A stretch of DNA of 64,000 bases from Galbitalea sp036266835 (GTDB lineage: Bacteria; Actinomycetota; Actinomycetes; Actinomycetales; Microbacteriaceae), in NCBI GenBank assembly GCA_036266835.1, contig DATAXD010000040.1, positions 62,001 to 126,000 of the forward strand. The letters run 5' to 3'. Shown piece by piece: positions 28,744 to 36,016 of the stretch. The notes under the pieces are model-generated. The model worked only from the letters and a program-made list of their open reading frames with translations, ran no database searches and was not told the origin of the DNA. Position 1 is the stretch's first letter; each line of letters starts with the position of its first letter. Position numbers and translations under genes: made by a program.

Positions 28744-28818
28744 AAGTCGGAACTGGGTGCGCCACGCCGCGAACCACGCCAGCGTCATCTCGCGGCGTGC
28801 CGCATGAGATGCCGACTT
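28744..28818. terminator. Nested hairpin at the end of purF
   Basis: AAGTCGG (28744-28750) pairs with CCGACTT (28812-28818). Inside, CACGCCGCGA (28763-28772) pairs perfectly with TCGCGGCGTG (28790-28799). It sits between the convergent purF and lipoprotein genes. No U-tract is present, so it may slow or protect transcripts rather than terminate alone. Confidence 0.5.
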
Positions 28819-28837
28819 GAGGGCGGATTGGCTGGGG

Positions 28838-29284
28838 TCAGGACGTGCGGGTGAAGCTGTAGCGGATGTTCGAGTCCGGTCGTCCGAGGAACACATAGAG
28901 CTTGAACGGATAATCGTCGGAGACGATGAGAGTAAGCCCGTAGTCGAAGCCGATCTTCCGCGGACTTACGAAATCCAGCTGAACGCCGGGCGCACCGCCC
29001 GCATCCGTACCGCCGCTGCCGACCGACCAGGTGCCGGTGACGGACTCGTTGGGTCCGGATGGTCCGCCGCCAAGCGCGACGGCCTTCTGCTCGACGACGC
29101 CGAGTGGGACTCCGCTCAGGCTAAAGGTGCCGTCGGAGTCGAGGGTCAGGACGTCCGATCCGTGGTGCCAGGTGCCGGTGAGAGCGGACGGCGATGGCGT
29201 CGGGATCGGCGTGGTCGGCTCGCAGCCGGCGAGCGTCAGTGCGAGCGCGACGAGCCCGGCCGCGACAGCGAGTCGACGGATCAC
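28838..29284 (-). CDS. Small lipoprotein, function unknown
   Basis: A 148-residue protein with a lipoprotein signal: a basic start, a hydrophobic run and the lipobox LAGC at about residues 18-21. A short TP-rich linker and a beta-rich domain (GTWHHGSDVLTLDSDGTFSL, then VTGTWSVGSGG) follow, resembling small lipocalin-like modules. It starts with GTG overlapping the stop of the gene upstream (GTGA), so it is coupled to it. I do not recognise the family. Confidence 0.75.
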   Translation of the reverse strand: MIRRLAVAAGLVALALTLAGCEPTTPIPTPSPSALTGTWHHGSDVLTLDSDGTFSLSGVPLGVVEQKAVALGGGPSGPNESVTGTWSVGSGGTDAGGAPGVQLDFVSPRKIGFDYGLTLIVSDDYPFKLYVFLGRPDSNIRYSFTRTS

Positions 29285-29613
29285 TTGTCGCCTGCGGCGT
29301 CGATCTCCGCACGCGACTCCTGGTCGGGAACCTGAAGGCGGTCGACAGTGACCGGCACAGTCCTCGCTCTCCGGCTGAGCACGCGATCGAAGATGAGAGC
29401 GACGACAGATCCGAGGAGCAGGCCCCCGACGAACCCGTAGATCGCGAAATAGCCGAAGGTCGCGGCGAACCCCACCGCGGGATCGATCGGAAAGCTGGAC
29501 GTCAGGATCAGCGAGACCAGGATGCCGACGAGGGCACCGAGCACCAGAAACACAGAAAATTTCGGCGCCCTGCGGATGCGAACGCGCTGCTCTCTGTCGT
29601 CGGACTTGCTCAC
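29281..29613 (-). CDS. Small two-helix membrane protein
   Basis: A 110-residue protein starting with GTG at 29613 (VSKSDDREQR). Two hydrophobic helices occupy about residues 20-40 and 52-80, with a glycine zipper (YGFVGGLLLGSVVALIFD) in the second. It ends in a charged tail. The frame is open far upstream, antisense to purD, but this GTG is the first one downstream of the preceding gene and has GAGAAT 6 nt before it. It is coupled to the lipoprotein gene by a 4-bp overlap. Function is unknown. Confidence 0.65.
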   Translation of the reverse strand: MSKSDDREQRVRIRRAPKFSVFLVLGALVGILVSLILTSSFPIDPAVGFAATFGYFAIYGFVGGLLLGSVVALIFDRVLSRRARTVPVTVDRLQVPDQESRAEIDAAGDK

Positions 29614-29617
29614 CCGC

Positions 29618-29983
29618 CTATTCTCCCATCCGCAAGATGGGCAGATGCCCTGCGAGGTCGGCGCGGGACCCGGATGCCGCGACCGCGCCGGACGCGACAG
29701 CCGCCTCCCACGACAGGCTTCCCGTGGCGAGCGCCAGCCAGGTCGCCGCATCAGTCTCGATGACATTGGGCGGTGTGCCGCGGGTGTGGCGCGGACCCTC
29801 GATCGCCTGCACTGCTCCGAACGGCGGTACGCGTACCTCAACCGTGTTGCCGGGAGCACCCTCGGCGAGTAACTGCAGCAGGTACCGCACGGCCGTGGCT
29901 GTCGTAGCCCGGTCCACTGAGCCGTCGATTGCGGATGCGACGCTCGCGGCACCGTCGCCGTCGGCGATTCGAGCTTTGGCCAT
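29618..29983 (-). CDS. Sterol-carrier (SCP2)-family protein
   Basis: A 121-residue protein similar to the small SCP2-like 'sterol carrier family' proteins that sit next to purF/purD in actinobacteria. Typical features are the YLLQLLAEGAPGNTVEVRVP strand region, VIETDAATWLALATG and the SGSRADLAGHLPIL end. It probably binds a lipid or other hydrophobic ligand. TAGCGT (29990-29995) lies exactly 6 nt before the ATG, indicating a leaderless mRNA. It heads a three-gene run with the two membrane/lipoprotein genes downstream. Confidence 0.8.
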   Translation of the reverse strand: MAKARIADGDGAASVASAIDGSVDRATTATAVRYLLQLLAEGAPGNTVEVRVPPFGAVQAIEGPRHTRGTPPNVIETDAATWLALATGSLSWEAAVASGAVAASGSRADLAGHLPILRMGE

Positions 29984-29989
29984 GAATTC

Positions 29990-30012
29990 ACGCTAGCGCT
30001 CGACTGTAGCCT
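29990..30012. promoter_or_regulatory. Back-to-back leaderless promoters (SCP2 gene and purD)
   Basis: On the minus strand TAGCGT (29990-29995) ends 6 nt before the ATG at 29983. On the plus strand TAGCCT (30007-30012) ends 6 nt before the purD GTG at 30019. Both fit -10 elements whose transcription start is the start codon itself. The whole divergent region is only 35 bp. Confidence 0.5.
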
Positions 30013-30018
30013 TGGGAT

Positions 30019-31257
30019 GTGCGAATCCTTGTTCTGGGCTCCGGTGCGCGCGAGCACGCCATCATCACCTCGCTGCTTGCTGAGAACGCGGGACACGAGA
30101 TAACGGCGGCTCCCGGCAACGCCGGAATCGCGCTCGAGGTTCCTGTTGTCGCGCTCGATCCATCGAACGGAAATCTCGTCGCGCAGTACGCCATCGACAA
30201 TTCGATCGACCTGGTCGTGGTCGGGCCGGAGGCACCGCTGGTCGCCGGCGTCGCCGACAAGGTGCGCACGCGGGGCATCCCGGTCTTTGGTCCCGGCAAG
30301 GCGGCTGCTGCGCTCGAGGGCAGTAAGACCTTCGCAAAGCGGATCATGGATGAGGCGGGTGTGCCGACCGGAAAGGCGGCTCGCGCCGGCACGATCGCGG
30401 AAGCGACCGCGGCCCTCGATGAGTACGGTGCACCATATGTCGTCAAGGCCGACGGCCTGGCCGCAGGCAAGGGAGTGTTGGTGAGTCCCGATCGCGACGC
30501 TGCGATCGCCCATGCCGAATTCTGGCTGCAGCACGGCAGCGTTCTGATCGAGGAATTCCTCGCCGGCGAAGAGGTGTCGCTCTTCCTGCTCAGCGACGGC
30601 CACTCGGTGCTCCCGCTCTCACCGGCCCAGGACTACAAGCGGGTCTTCGATCACGACGAAGGCCCCAACACCGGCGGAATGGGTGCGTACTCGCCGTTGC
30701 CGTGGCTTCCCGACGGATTCGTGGATGAGGTGATCGAGACCATCGCACTGCCGACGATTCGACAACTTGCCGCCGAGCAGACGCCGTTCATCGGCCTGCT
30801 GTACTGCGGCCTCATCATTACGAAGAAGGGGATCCGAGTCATCGAGTTCAACGCGAGGTTCGGCGATCCGGAGACGCAGGTCGTTCTACCGCGGCTCCTC
30901 ACGCCTCTGAGCGGGCTGCTGTTAGCGGCCGCAATGGGAGAGCTGGGCTCCGTCCCGCGGCCGGAATTCTCGGATCGCGTCGCCGTCACGGTCGTACTTG
31001 CCAGCGAGGGTTACCCGGACGAACCGATCACCGGCCGGCCAATCACCGGACTGGACCTGGTCGAGGACGTAACCATCGACCACGCCGCGACGGCCTCCTC
31101 GCCGGACGGCTTTGTCGCGACGGGCGGACGAGTGCTCAGCGTCGTCGCGCTCGGCGACACGTTCGCCGATGCGCGGCGTACCGTCTATGCGGCCCTCGAG
31201 AAAATTGCGCTCGAGGGCGGCCACTATCGAACCGATATCGCAGAGAAGGTGTCATGA
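30019..31257 (+). CDS. purD: Phosphoribosylamine-glycine ligase
   Basis: A 412-residue ATP-grasp enzyme, catalysing step 2 of purine synthesis (PRA + glycine to GAR). Landmarks are MRILVLGSGAREHA, the VVGPEAPLVAGV loop, FGPGKAAAALEGSK, VVKADGLAAGKGV and RFGDPETQVVLPRL. The start is GTG with TAGCCT 6 nt upstream, so it is probably leaderless. It overlaps purC by ATGA. Confidence 0.97.
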   Translation: MRILVLGSGAREHAIITSLLAENAGHEITAAPGNAGIALEVPVVALDPSNGNLVAQYAIDNSIDLVVVGPEAPLVAGVADKVRTRGIPVFGPGKAAAALEGSKTFAKRIMDEAGVPTGKAARAGTIAEATAALDEYGAPYVVKADGLAAGKGVLVSPDRDAAIAHAEFWLQHGSVLIEEFLAGEEVSLFLLSDGHSVLPLSPAQDYKRVFDHDEGPNTGGMGAYSPLPWLPDGFVDEVIETIALPTIRQLAAEQTPFIGLLYCGLIITKKGIRVIEFNARFGDPETQVVLPRLLTPLSGLLLAAAMGELGSVPRPEFSDRVAVTVVLASEGYPDEPITGRPITGLDLVEDVTIDHAATASSPDGFVATGGRVLSVVALGDTFADARRTVYAALEKIALEGGHYRTDIAEKVS

Positions 31258-32105
31258 CCGATCCCAGCGGATGGAATCTCAGCTACTCCGGGAAGGTGCG
31301 CGACCTCTACACCAGCCCCGAACATCCGAACCGCGTGCTCATGGTTGCCAGCGACCGGGTGAGTGCGTTCGACCACGTGCTCGAGCCGGCAATCCCCGGA
31401 AAGGGTGGCGTTCTGACCGAACTCAGTCTCTGGTGGTTCGACCAGCTCGATGGCATGCCAAACCACCTCGCGCCGCGTGAGGAGTGGGACTCGATACCCA
31501 CAGAGCTCCGCGACCGGTCGATGCTGGTCAAGTCTCTCCAGATGTTCCCTGTTGAATGTGTGGCGCGTGGTTACCTCTCGGGCAGCGGCTGGGTCGAGTA
31601 CCAGGCGAGCCAGAGCGTGTGCGGGGTTTCGCTCGCCGCCGGGCTCACGGATGGCGACAAGCTGCCGGAGCCGATCTTCACGCCCGCCTGGAAGGCACCC
31701 CAGGGACAGCACGACGAGAACATCACCTTCGAGCGCGCGGCGGAACTCGTGGGTCTCGAGAACGCGACCGCACTTCGTGACCTGACCATCGCGATCTTCA
31801 CCCGCGCATCGGACATTGCCGAGTCGCGGGGGCTCATTCTCGCCGACACGAAGTTCGAGTTCGGTGCGGACACCGACGGAACCGTCACGCTGGCCGACGA
31901 GGTTCTCACGCCAGACAGCAGCCGCTACTGGGATGCCGCCGTGTACGCGACGGGCGACCGCACGGCGAGCTTCGACAAACAGCCCGTGCGCAACTGGCTG
32001 AAGGCGAACTGGGACGGTGACGGAACACCGCCGGTGCTACCGGCCGAAATCGTCTCGCAGACGGCCGACCGCTATCGGGAGTTGGTCGATCGGCTCACGA
32101 GTTGA
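31254..32105 (+). CDS. purC: SAICAR synthase
   Basis: A 283-residue phosphoribosylaminoimidazole-succinocarboxamide synthase, which joins CAIR and aspartate. SGKVRDLYTSPEHPNRVLMV, SDRVSAFDHVLE, VECVARGYLSGSGW and FTPAWKA are diagnostic. It is coupled upstream to purD (ATGA) and downstream to a GNAT gene (TTGA overlap). Confidence 0.97.
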   Translation: MTDPSGWNLSYSGKVRDLYTSPEHPNRVLMVASDRVSAFDHVLEPAIPGKGGVLTELSLWWFDQLDGMPNHLAPREEWDSIPTELRDRSMLVKSLQMFPVECVARGYLSGSGWVEYQASQSVCGVSLAAGLTDGDKLPEPIFTPAWKAPQGQHDENITFERAAELVGLENATALRDLTIAIFTRASDIAESRGLILADTKFEFGADTDGTVTLADEVLTPDSSRYWDAAVYATGDRTASFDKQPVRNWLKANWDGDGTPPVLPAEIVSQTADRYRELVDRLTS

Positions 32106-32563
32106 TCATCCGCTCGGCCGAGTGGGACGACCCGGACGCCGAGTCCCTGCGAAACGCCCAGCGCGCGGAGGTCATGGCCCGCTACGGCACGGCCGATTCG
32201 GAACCGGGTCCCGCGCCGACCGCGGACGACATCGTCGTGTTCCTGGTGGCCTATGACGATGACGACGTGACCCCGATCGGGTGTGGAGGCCTGCGGGCGA
32301 TCGATGACCAGCACGGTGAGGTCAAGCGGATGTACGTCGTTCCCGGCCGGCGTGGCTCGGGCGTTGCGCCCTTCGTCCTGCGCGCGCTGGAGACATTCGC
32401 GGCGGATGCTCTCGGCTGGCGCCGTCTGGTCCTTGAGACAGGCGACCAGCAACCGGACGCCATCCGCTTCTACGAGCGCGAGGGCTACACCCGCATCCCG
32501 AATTTTGGGCACTACGCCGACAGCACGAACTCGCTCTGCTTCGAACGCGCGCTGGTCGGGTAG
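32102..32563 (+). CDS. GNAT-family N-acetyltransferase
   Basis: A 153-residue acetyltransferase. EVKRMYVVPGRRGSGVAPFV holds the acetyl-CoA-binding loop, followed by YEREGYTRIPNFG. It resembles the GNAT at 15090-15548 in its ending (GYxxIPNFGxYA, SLCFER). It starts with TTG inside the purC stop (TTGA), so it is translated from the purine mRNA, though a direct role in purine synthesis is not implied. The substrate is unknown. Confidence 0.88.
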   Translation: MIIRSAEWDDPDAESLRNAQRAEVMARYGTADSEPGPAPTADDIVVFLVAYDDDDVTPIGCGGLRAIDDQHGEVKRMYVVPGRRGSGVAPFVLRALETFAADALGWRRLVLETGDQQPDAIRFYEREGYTRIPNFGHYADSTNSLCFERALVG

Positions 32564-32572
32564 CCCCGCCGC

Positions 32573-34297
32573 CTACCCGAAGGTGAACGAGTAGGCGGTG
32601 ATGCCGTGGCCGACCGTCACGTTCAGGGTTCCCGATTCGCTCCCCGACGTCTTCGCCAGTGCATACGACCTCGGGTCACCGGACACGTGAATCGTGTGGC
32701 GCTCGCCGTGGATCGTGTAGGTGATCGTGCCGGCTCCGCCGAGCACCATTCGAATTTCGGATGCCTTGTACCTCACCCGGATTAGCGACGAGCCCTCCGG
32801 CTTGATGCCGTTGAAGGTGACATCCCACCTGCCCGACAGCGCGAACGTGCTCGCGGCCTGGCTCGATGGGTAGCCGAAGGTTGTCGTCCCCGAGCCGTAC
32901 GTAGTGGTCCCGCCGTAGTTCTGCACCTTACCCAGGCTCAGATAGGTCTCGGGTGTTGTGCTGCCCGCCTTTGGGGTCGTGTCGGGAAGATCCGTCGGTG
33001 CTGGCAGCTGAACGCCGGGATTGGCGTCCGTGAGAAGTTGCCGAATCAGTGACTCCGTGGTCGAATAGTCGCCCTCACCGAACTGAATGTGTCGAACCAC
33101 ACCCTTCGCGTCGACCAGATAGTCGGCGGGCCAGTATCGGTTGCGGTAGTTGGTCCAGGTGGCGAGATTGTTGTCGATCGCCACGGGATAGGTGATGCCG
33201 AAACTCTTCGCTGCCGCCTCGACATTCGACGGCACCTTTTCGAACGCGTATTCCGGCGACTGGATGCCGATGATGTCCAGCCCCGCCTGCTTGTAAGCCT
33301 TCTCCCACGCCACGACGTGGGGCAGTGAGCGCTGGCAATTGATGCACGAGTACGCCCAGAAGTCGATCAGCACCACTTTGCCCTTGAGGCTCTTCAGGTT
33401 GATGCCCTTGTCGTGTGGGGTGTTGAACCAGGCGGCAATGCCCTCGATGTCCGGCGCCGTGCCGCAGCTTTCCAGTTTCGTGGCACCCTCACGGCAGTTG
33501 CCCAGGTGCTTGTTCTGGGAGTTGACGAGTCCGCCGAGGTTGAGCGCTTTCGTCACCTGGCTCGAATTCGAAAACTGCGCCTGAAGTGCGCTCGTGTAGT
33601 CCGGGATGGCCGTCTGCAGAACCTGCGGGAGGTTGAACACGAGTCCGACCGCAAGGGCGATCATGACAGCTCCACCCGCAACGCGGATGCCCTGCTGGTG
33701 TCTTCTGAATGTCTTGACCCGCTCAGCGACCCGACGCCCGGCGAGGGCGAAGATCAAAAGCGGAACCGCCGCGCCGAGTGCGAACGTGACCGTCAGAACA
33801 ACGGTGCCGAATCCGATCTTGCCCGTCGACCCGGCAACCGTGATCGCGGCGAGAACCGGGCCGGCGCACGGCACGTATACCGCCCCGAGAGCGATGCCGA
33901 GCACGAAGCCGCCTCGCTCGGTTCCCACGCTCTTCTGCGGCAGCAGTGAGAATGGCTTCTCCAGGATGTGCTGGAACTTCGGGATGATGAGGCCGAACCC
34001 GATCAGCACGAGGACCGCGATCCCAGCCCAACGAAGGAAATCCTGCGGAAGGTGCAGCAGGTCCAGCAGCAGCGAACCGACCAGCGTGAACACGCTGAAG
34101 CTGACGATCAGTCCGGCGATGACGAGGTAGGGACGCCAACGCGACATCTTCGGCGCGGCATCCGTAGCTCCCTCGTTCGCGCGAGCTCCTTGCACTCCAC
34201 CGGAGAAGAAAATCACGGGAAGCACCGGCAGGATGCACGGCGAAATCCCGGTAATGAGGCCACCGGCGATGCCGATTAGCGCAAGAGAAATGAACAC
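32573..34297 (-). CDS. DipZ-like membrane redox protein: CcdA + thioredoxin + C-terminal beta domain
   Basis: A 574-residue protein. A CcdA/DsbD-type membrane domain of six or more helices comes first (GGLITGISPCILPVLPVIFF; YVPCAGPVLAA carries the second redox Cys). An extracytoplasmic thioredoxin-like domain follows with active site CINC (318-321; WAYSCINCQRSLPH). A ~130-residue beta domain at the C-terminus completes the DipZ architecture. It should carry reducing equivalents across the membrane to exported proteins. The GTG at 34297 has GGAGAG upstream and aligns with the start of the paralog at 37759. A SigK-like promoter lies at 34332-34358. Confidence 0.9.
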   Translation of the reverse strand: MFISLALIGIAGGLITGISPCILPVLPVIFFSGGVQGARANEGATDAAPKMSRWRPYLVIAGLIVSFSVFTLVGSLLLDLLHLPQDFLRWAGIAVLVLIGFGLIIPKFQHILEKPFSLLPQKSVGTERGGFVLGIALGAVYVPCAGPVLAAITVAGSTGKIGFGTVVLTVTFALGAAVPLLIFALAGRRVAERVKTFRRHQQGIRVAGGAVMIALAVGLVFNLPQVLQTAIPDYTSALQAQFSNSSQVTKALNLGGLVNSQNKHLGNCREGATKLESCGTAPDIEGIAAWFNTPHDKGINLKSLKGKVVLIDFWAYSCINCQRSLPHVVAWEKAYKQAGLDIIGIQSPEYAFEKVPSNVEAAAKSFGITYPVAIDNNLATWTNYRNRYWPADYLVDAKGVVRHIQFGEGDYSTTESLIRQLLTDANPGVQLPAPTDLPDTTPKAGSTTPETYLSLGKVQNYGGTTTYGSGTTTFGYPSSQAASTFALSGRWDVTFNGIKPEGSSLIRVRYKASEIRMVLGGAGTITYTIHGERHTIHVSGDPRSYALAKTSGSESGTLNVTVGHGITAYSFTFG

Positions 34298-34331
34298 CGC
34301 GGCTCTCCAAAATTGATCGGTTGTGACACCA

Positions 34332-34358
34332 ATTCGGAACCCCGTGCTCGATCGATGG
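34332..34358 (-). promoter_or_regulatory. SigK-like ECF promoter for the first dipZ gene
   Basis: On the minus strand CCATCG (34353-34358), 15 bp, then CCGAAT (34332-34337). As I recall it, the mycobacterial SigK consensus is CCATCC with CCGAATC at similar spacing. The predicted start is about 28 nt upstream of the GTG. A matching element faces the other way at 34408-34435. Confidence 0.5.
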
Positions 34359-34407
34359 GAATCAGGGGCGAACAGAAACTGTGAGTTCATCGGGATTTGA
34401 ACCCTCT

Positions 34408-34435
34408 CCAATCGGCTTCGCAGATTGTTCCGAAC
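34408..34435 (+). promoter_or_regulatory. SigK-like ECF promoter for the FAS1 lipoprotein gene
   Basis: CCAATCG (34408-34414), 15 bp, then CCGAAC (34430-34435). This matches the divergent dipZ element in both hexamers and spacing. The predicted transcript would have a leader of about 60 nt with AAGGAG before the ATG. Confidence 0.45.
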
Positions 34436-34504
34436 CAGCAGCCAAGAGCCCACAGAAGTGGGCGACCGGGGGACCTGACGGCCCCACATCCAAGGAGTAG
34501 TTCA

Positions 34505-35155
34505 ATGCGAGTTCTCAAGCGCAACACCATCGCCGCAATCGCGCTCGCCACTGTGGCCGTGTTCGGTCTCGCGGCCTGTTCATCCGCCGCACCGACTTCG
34601 ACCCCAAAGGCGAAGCACACCGCGAGTTCGCTCGCAAAGGCGAATCCGGCCGCCGACCTGGTCGGAACCGGATGCGCCGGTTACGCCAAGCAGGTCCCCA
34701 GCGGTGCCGGCTCGATCGTCGGAATGTCACAGGATCCGGTCGCTGTCGCCGCATCCAACAACCCGCTGCTTACGACGCTGGTCTCGGCGGTCTCCGGCAA
34801 GCTGAATCCGAAGGTGAACCTCGTGTCTACTCTCGACGGATCGCAGTTCACCGTCTTCGCGCCGGTCGATTCGGCCTTCGCGAAGCTTCCCACCGCGACT
34901 GTCACCGCGCTCATGAGTCCGTCGAACGCGGCGCTTCTGACGAGCATCCTGACCTATCACGTTGTTCCGGGCGAGATTCTTCCCGCGAACATCGATGGAA
35001 CCCACACGACCGTCGAGGGGCAGACGCTCACGGTTACCGGTTCGGGTGACAACATCCAGGTCAATGGTGCGAACGTCATCTGTGGCGGAGTGCACACGGC
35101 CAATGCGACCGTCTACCTGATCGACACCGTGCTCAGCGTTCCTGCCAAGAAGTAG
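34505..35155 (+). CDS. FAS1-domain lipoprotein (MPT83-like)
   Basis: A 216-residue protein. It has a lipoprotein signal peptide with lipobox LAAC at about residues 22-25. After a short linker, one fasciclin (FAS1) domain covers ~80-216, with the H1 motif FTVFAPVDSAFAKLP and the H2-like region LTYHVVPGEILPA. FAS1 lipoproteins mediate adhesion; the closest known layout is mycobacterial MPT83. The ATG at 34505 has AAGGAG 8 nt upstream, although the frame is open further 5'. It is paralogous to the next gene (GAGSIVGMxQDPVAVAASNN is shared) and divergent from a dipZ-like gene. Confidence 0.9.
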   Translation: MRVLKRNTIAAIALATVAVFGLAACSSAAPTSTPKAKHTASSLAKANPAADLVGTGCAGYAKQVPSGAGSIVGMSQDPVAVAASNNPLLTTLVSAVSGKLNPKVNLVSTLDGSQFTVFAPVDSAFAKLPTATVTALMSPSNAALLTSILTYHVVPGEILPANIDGTHTTVEGQTLTVTGSGDNIQVNGANVICGGVHTANATVYLIDTVLSVPAKK

Positions 35156-35175
35156 TCTCGCTGCCGTGCACCACC

Positions 35176-35203
35176 GGCCCGTCGCTGAATTGAGCGACGG
35201 GCC
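35176..35203 (+). terminator. Hairpin after the first FAS1 gene
   Basis: GGCCCGTCGCT (35176-35186) and AGCGACGGGCC (35193-35203) form a perfect 11-bp stem with a 6-nt loop, 20 bp past the stop. The U-tract is poor, but a strong GC stem at this place fits a terminator. Confidence 0.7.
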
Positions 35204-35356
35204 ATCGTGCTGCCCCGGTCTCGATCCGTGTCGCTCCGCGGCGCTACCCGACCATGGTTGCCCGAGGCTCGCCCCGAACTGGGGGGCGCGACGCAGTGGC
35301 GTCCCCTACGGCTGATCTTCGAAGATGAGAACTAGATTTCCCATGAAGGAGTCCCC
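35204..35356 (+). promoter_or_regulatory. Leader/promoter region of the second FAS1 gene
   Basis: It contains CCATGG (35252-35257), 16 bp, CCGAAC (35274-35279), a weaker version of the SigK-like elements upstream. A Shine-Dalgarno AAGGAGT lies just before the TTG at 35357. No gene was found in this stretch. Confidence 0.35.
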
Positions 35357-36010
35357 TTGGCCAGAACCGAATTCGGCGTTGCCGTCGCGAGCATCCTGAT
35401 TGTCGCGGGCGTCCTCGCGATTCCGCTCGTTGCGCCCGCGCCGACGGCAGCTCCGGTTGCCGCTCCGCGTCCATTCATTACGCCTTCGGCATCCGCGACT
35501 CCGAATCTGGCCGCGCTCGTCGGCCCAGGGTGCGCCGCTTACGAAAAGAAGGCGCCGACCGGAGCCGGTTCGATCGTTGGGATGGCGCAGGATCCGGTCG
35601 CTGTCGCCGCGTCAAACAACCCCGACCTGACTCAGCTCACCGCCGCCCTCACCGGCAAACTCAACACCAAGGTCGATCTCGTAACGAAACTCGACAGTGG
35701 CCAGTACACGGTGTTCGCACCAATCGACTCGGCGTTCGCGAAGCTGCCGGCTGCGACGCTCGCGTCGCTCAAGCTCCCGGCCAACGCCAAGCAGCTCTCC
35801 AACATCCTCACCTTCCACGTCGTCAAGGGCGAGTTACTTCCCGCGAACGTGGATGGCATTCTCCCGACCCTCGAGGGCGGCATGCTCACCGTCAAGGGCA
35901 GTGGCAACAGCATCACGGTCAACGGTGCGAACGTCGTGTGTGGGGGAATCCAGACCGCCAATGCCACCGTGTACCTGATCGACACCGTCCTGATGCCACC
36001 TGCGAACTAG
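35357..36010 (+). CDS. Secreted FAS1-domain protein (MPT70-like)
   Basis: A 217-residue protein paralogous to the preceding lipoprotein. The N-terminal hydrophobic signal (VAVASILIVAGVLAIPLVAP) has no lipobox Cys, so it is probably secreted or anchored by an uncleaved signal. One FAS1 domain follows (YTVFAPIDSAFAKLP, ILTFHVVKGELLPA). The start is a TTG at 35357 with AAGGAG upstream. It converges with the second dipZ gene, with a 6-bp gap. One lipidated and one secreted FAS1 protein mirrors MPT83 and MPT70. Confidence 0.88.
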   Translation: MARTEFGVAVASILIVAGVLAIPLVAPAPTAAPVAAPRPFITPSASATPNLAALVGPGCAAYEKKAPTGAGSIVGMAQDPVAVAASNNPDLTQLTAALTGKLNTKVDLVTKLDSGQYTVFAPIDSAFAKLPAATLASLKLPANAKQLSNILTFHVVKGELLPANVDGILPTLEGGMLTVKGSGNSITVNGANVVCGGIQTANATVYLIDTVLMPPAN

Positions 36011-36016
36011 CGCCCA

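Noticed and set aside
34392..34404. GGGATTTGAACCC, which reads as a tRNA T-arm on the minus strand
   Set aside because: No matching acceptor, D-arm or anticodon stem lies at tRNA distances, and no CCA-like 3' end is present. It is a chance match in the FAS1 leader.
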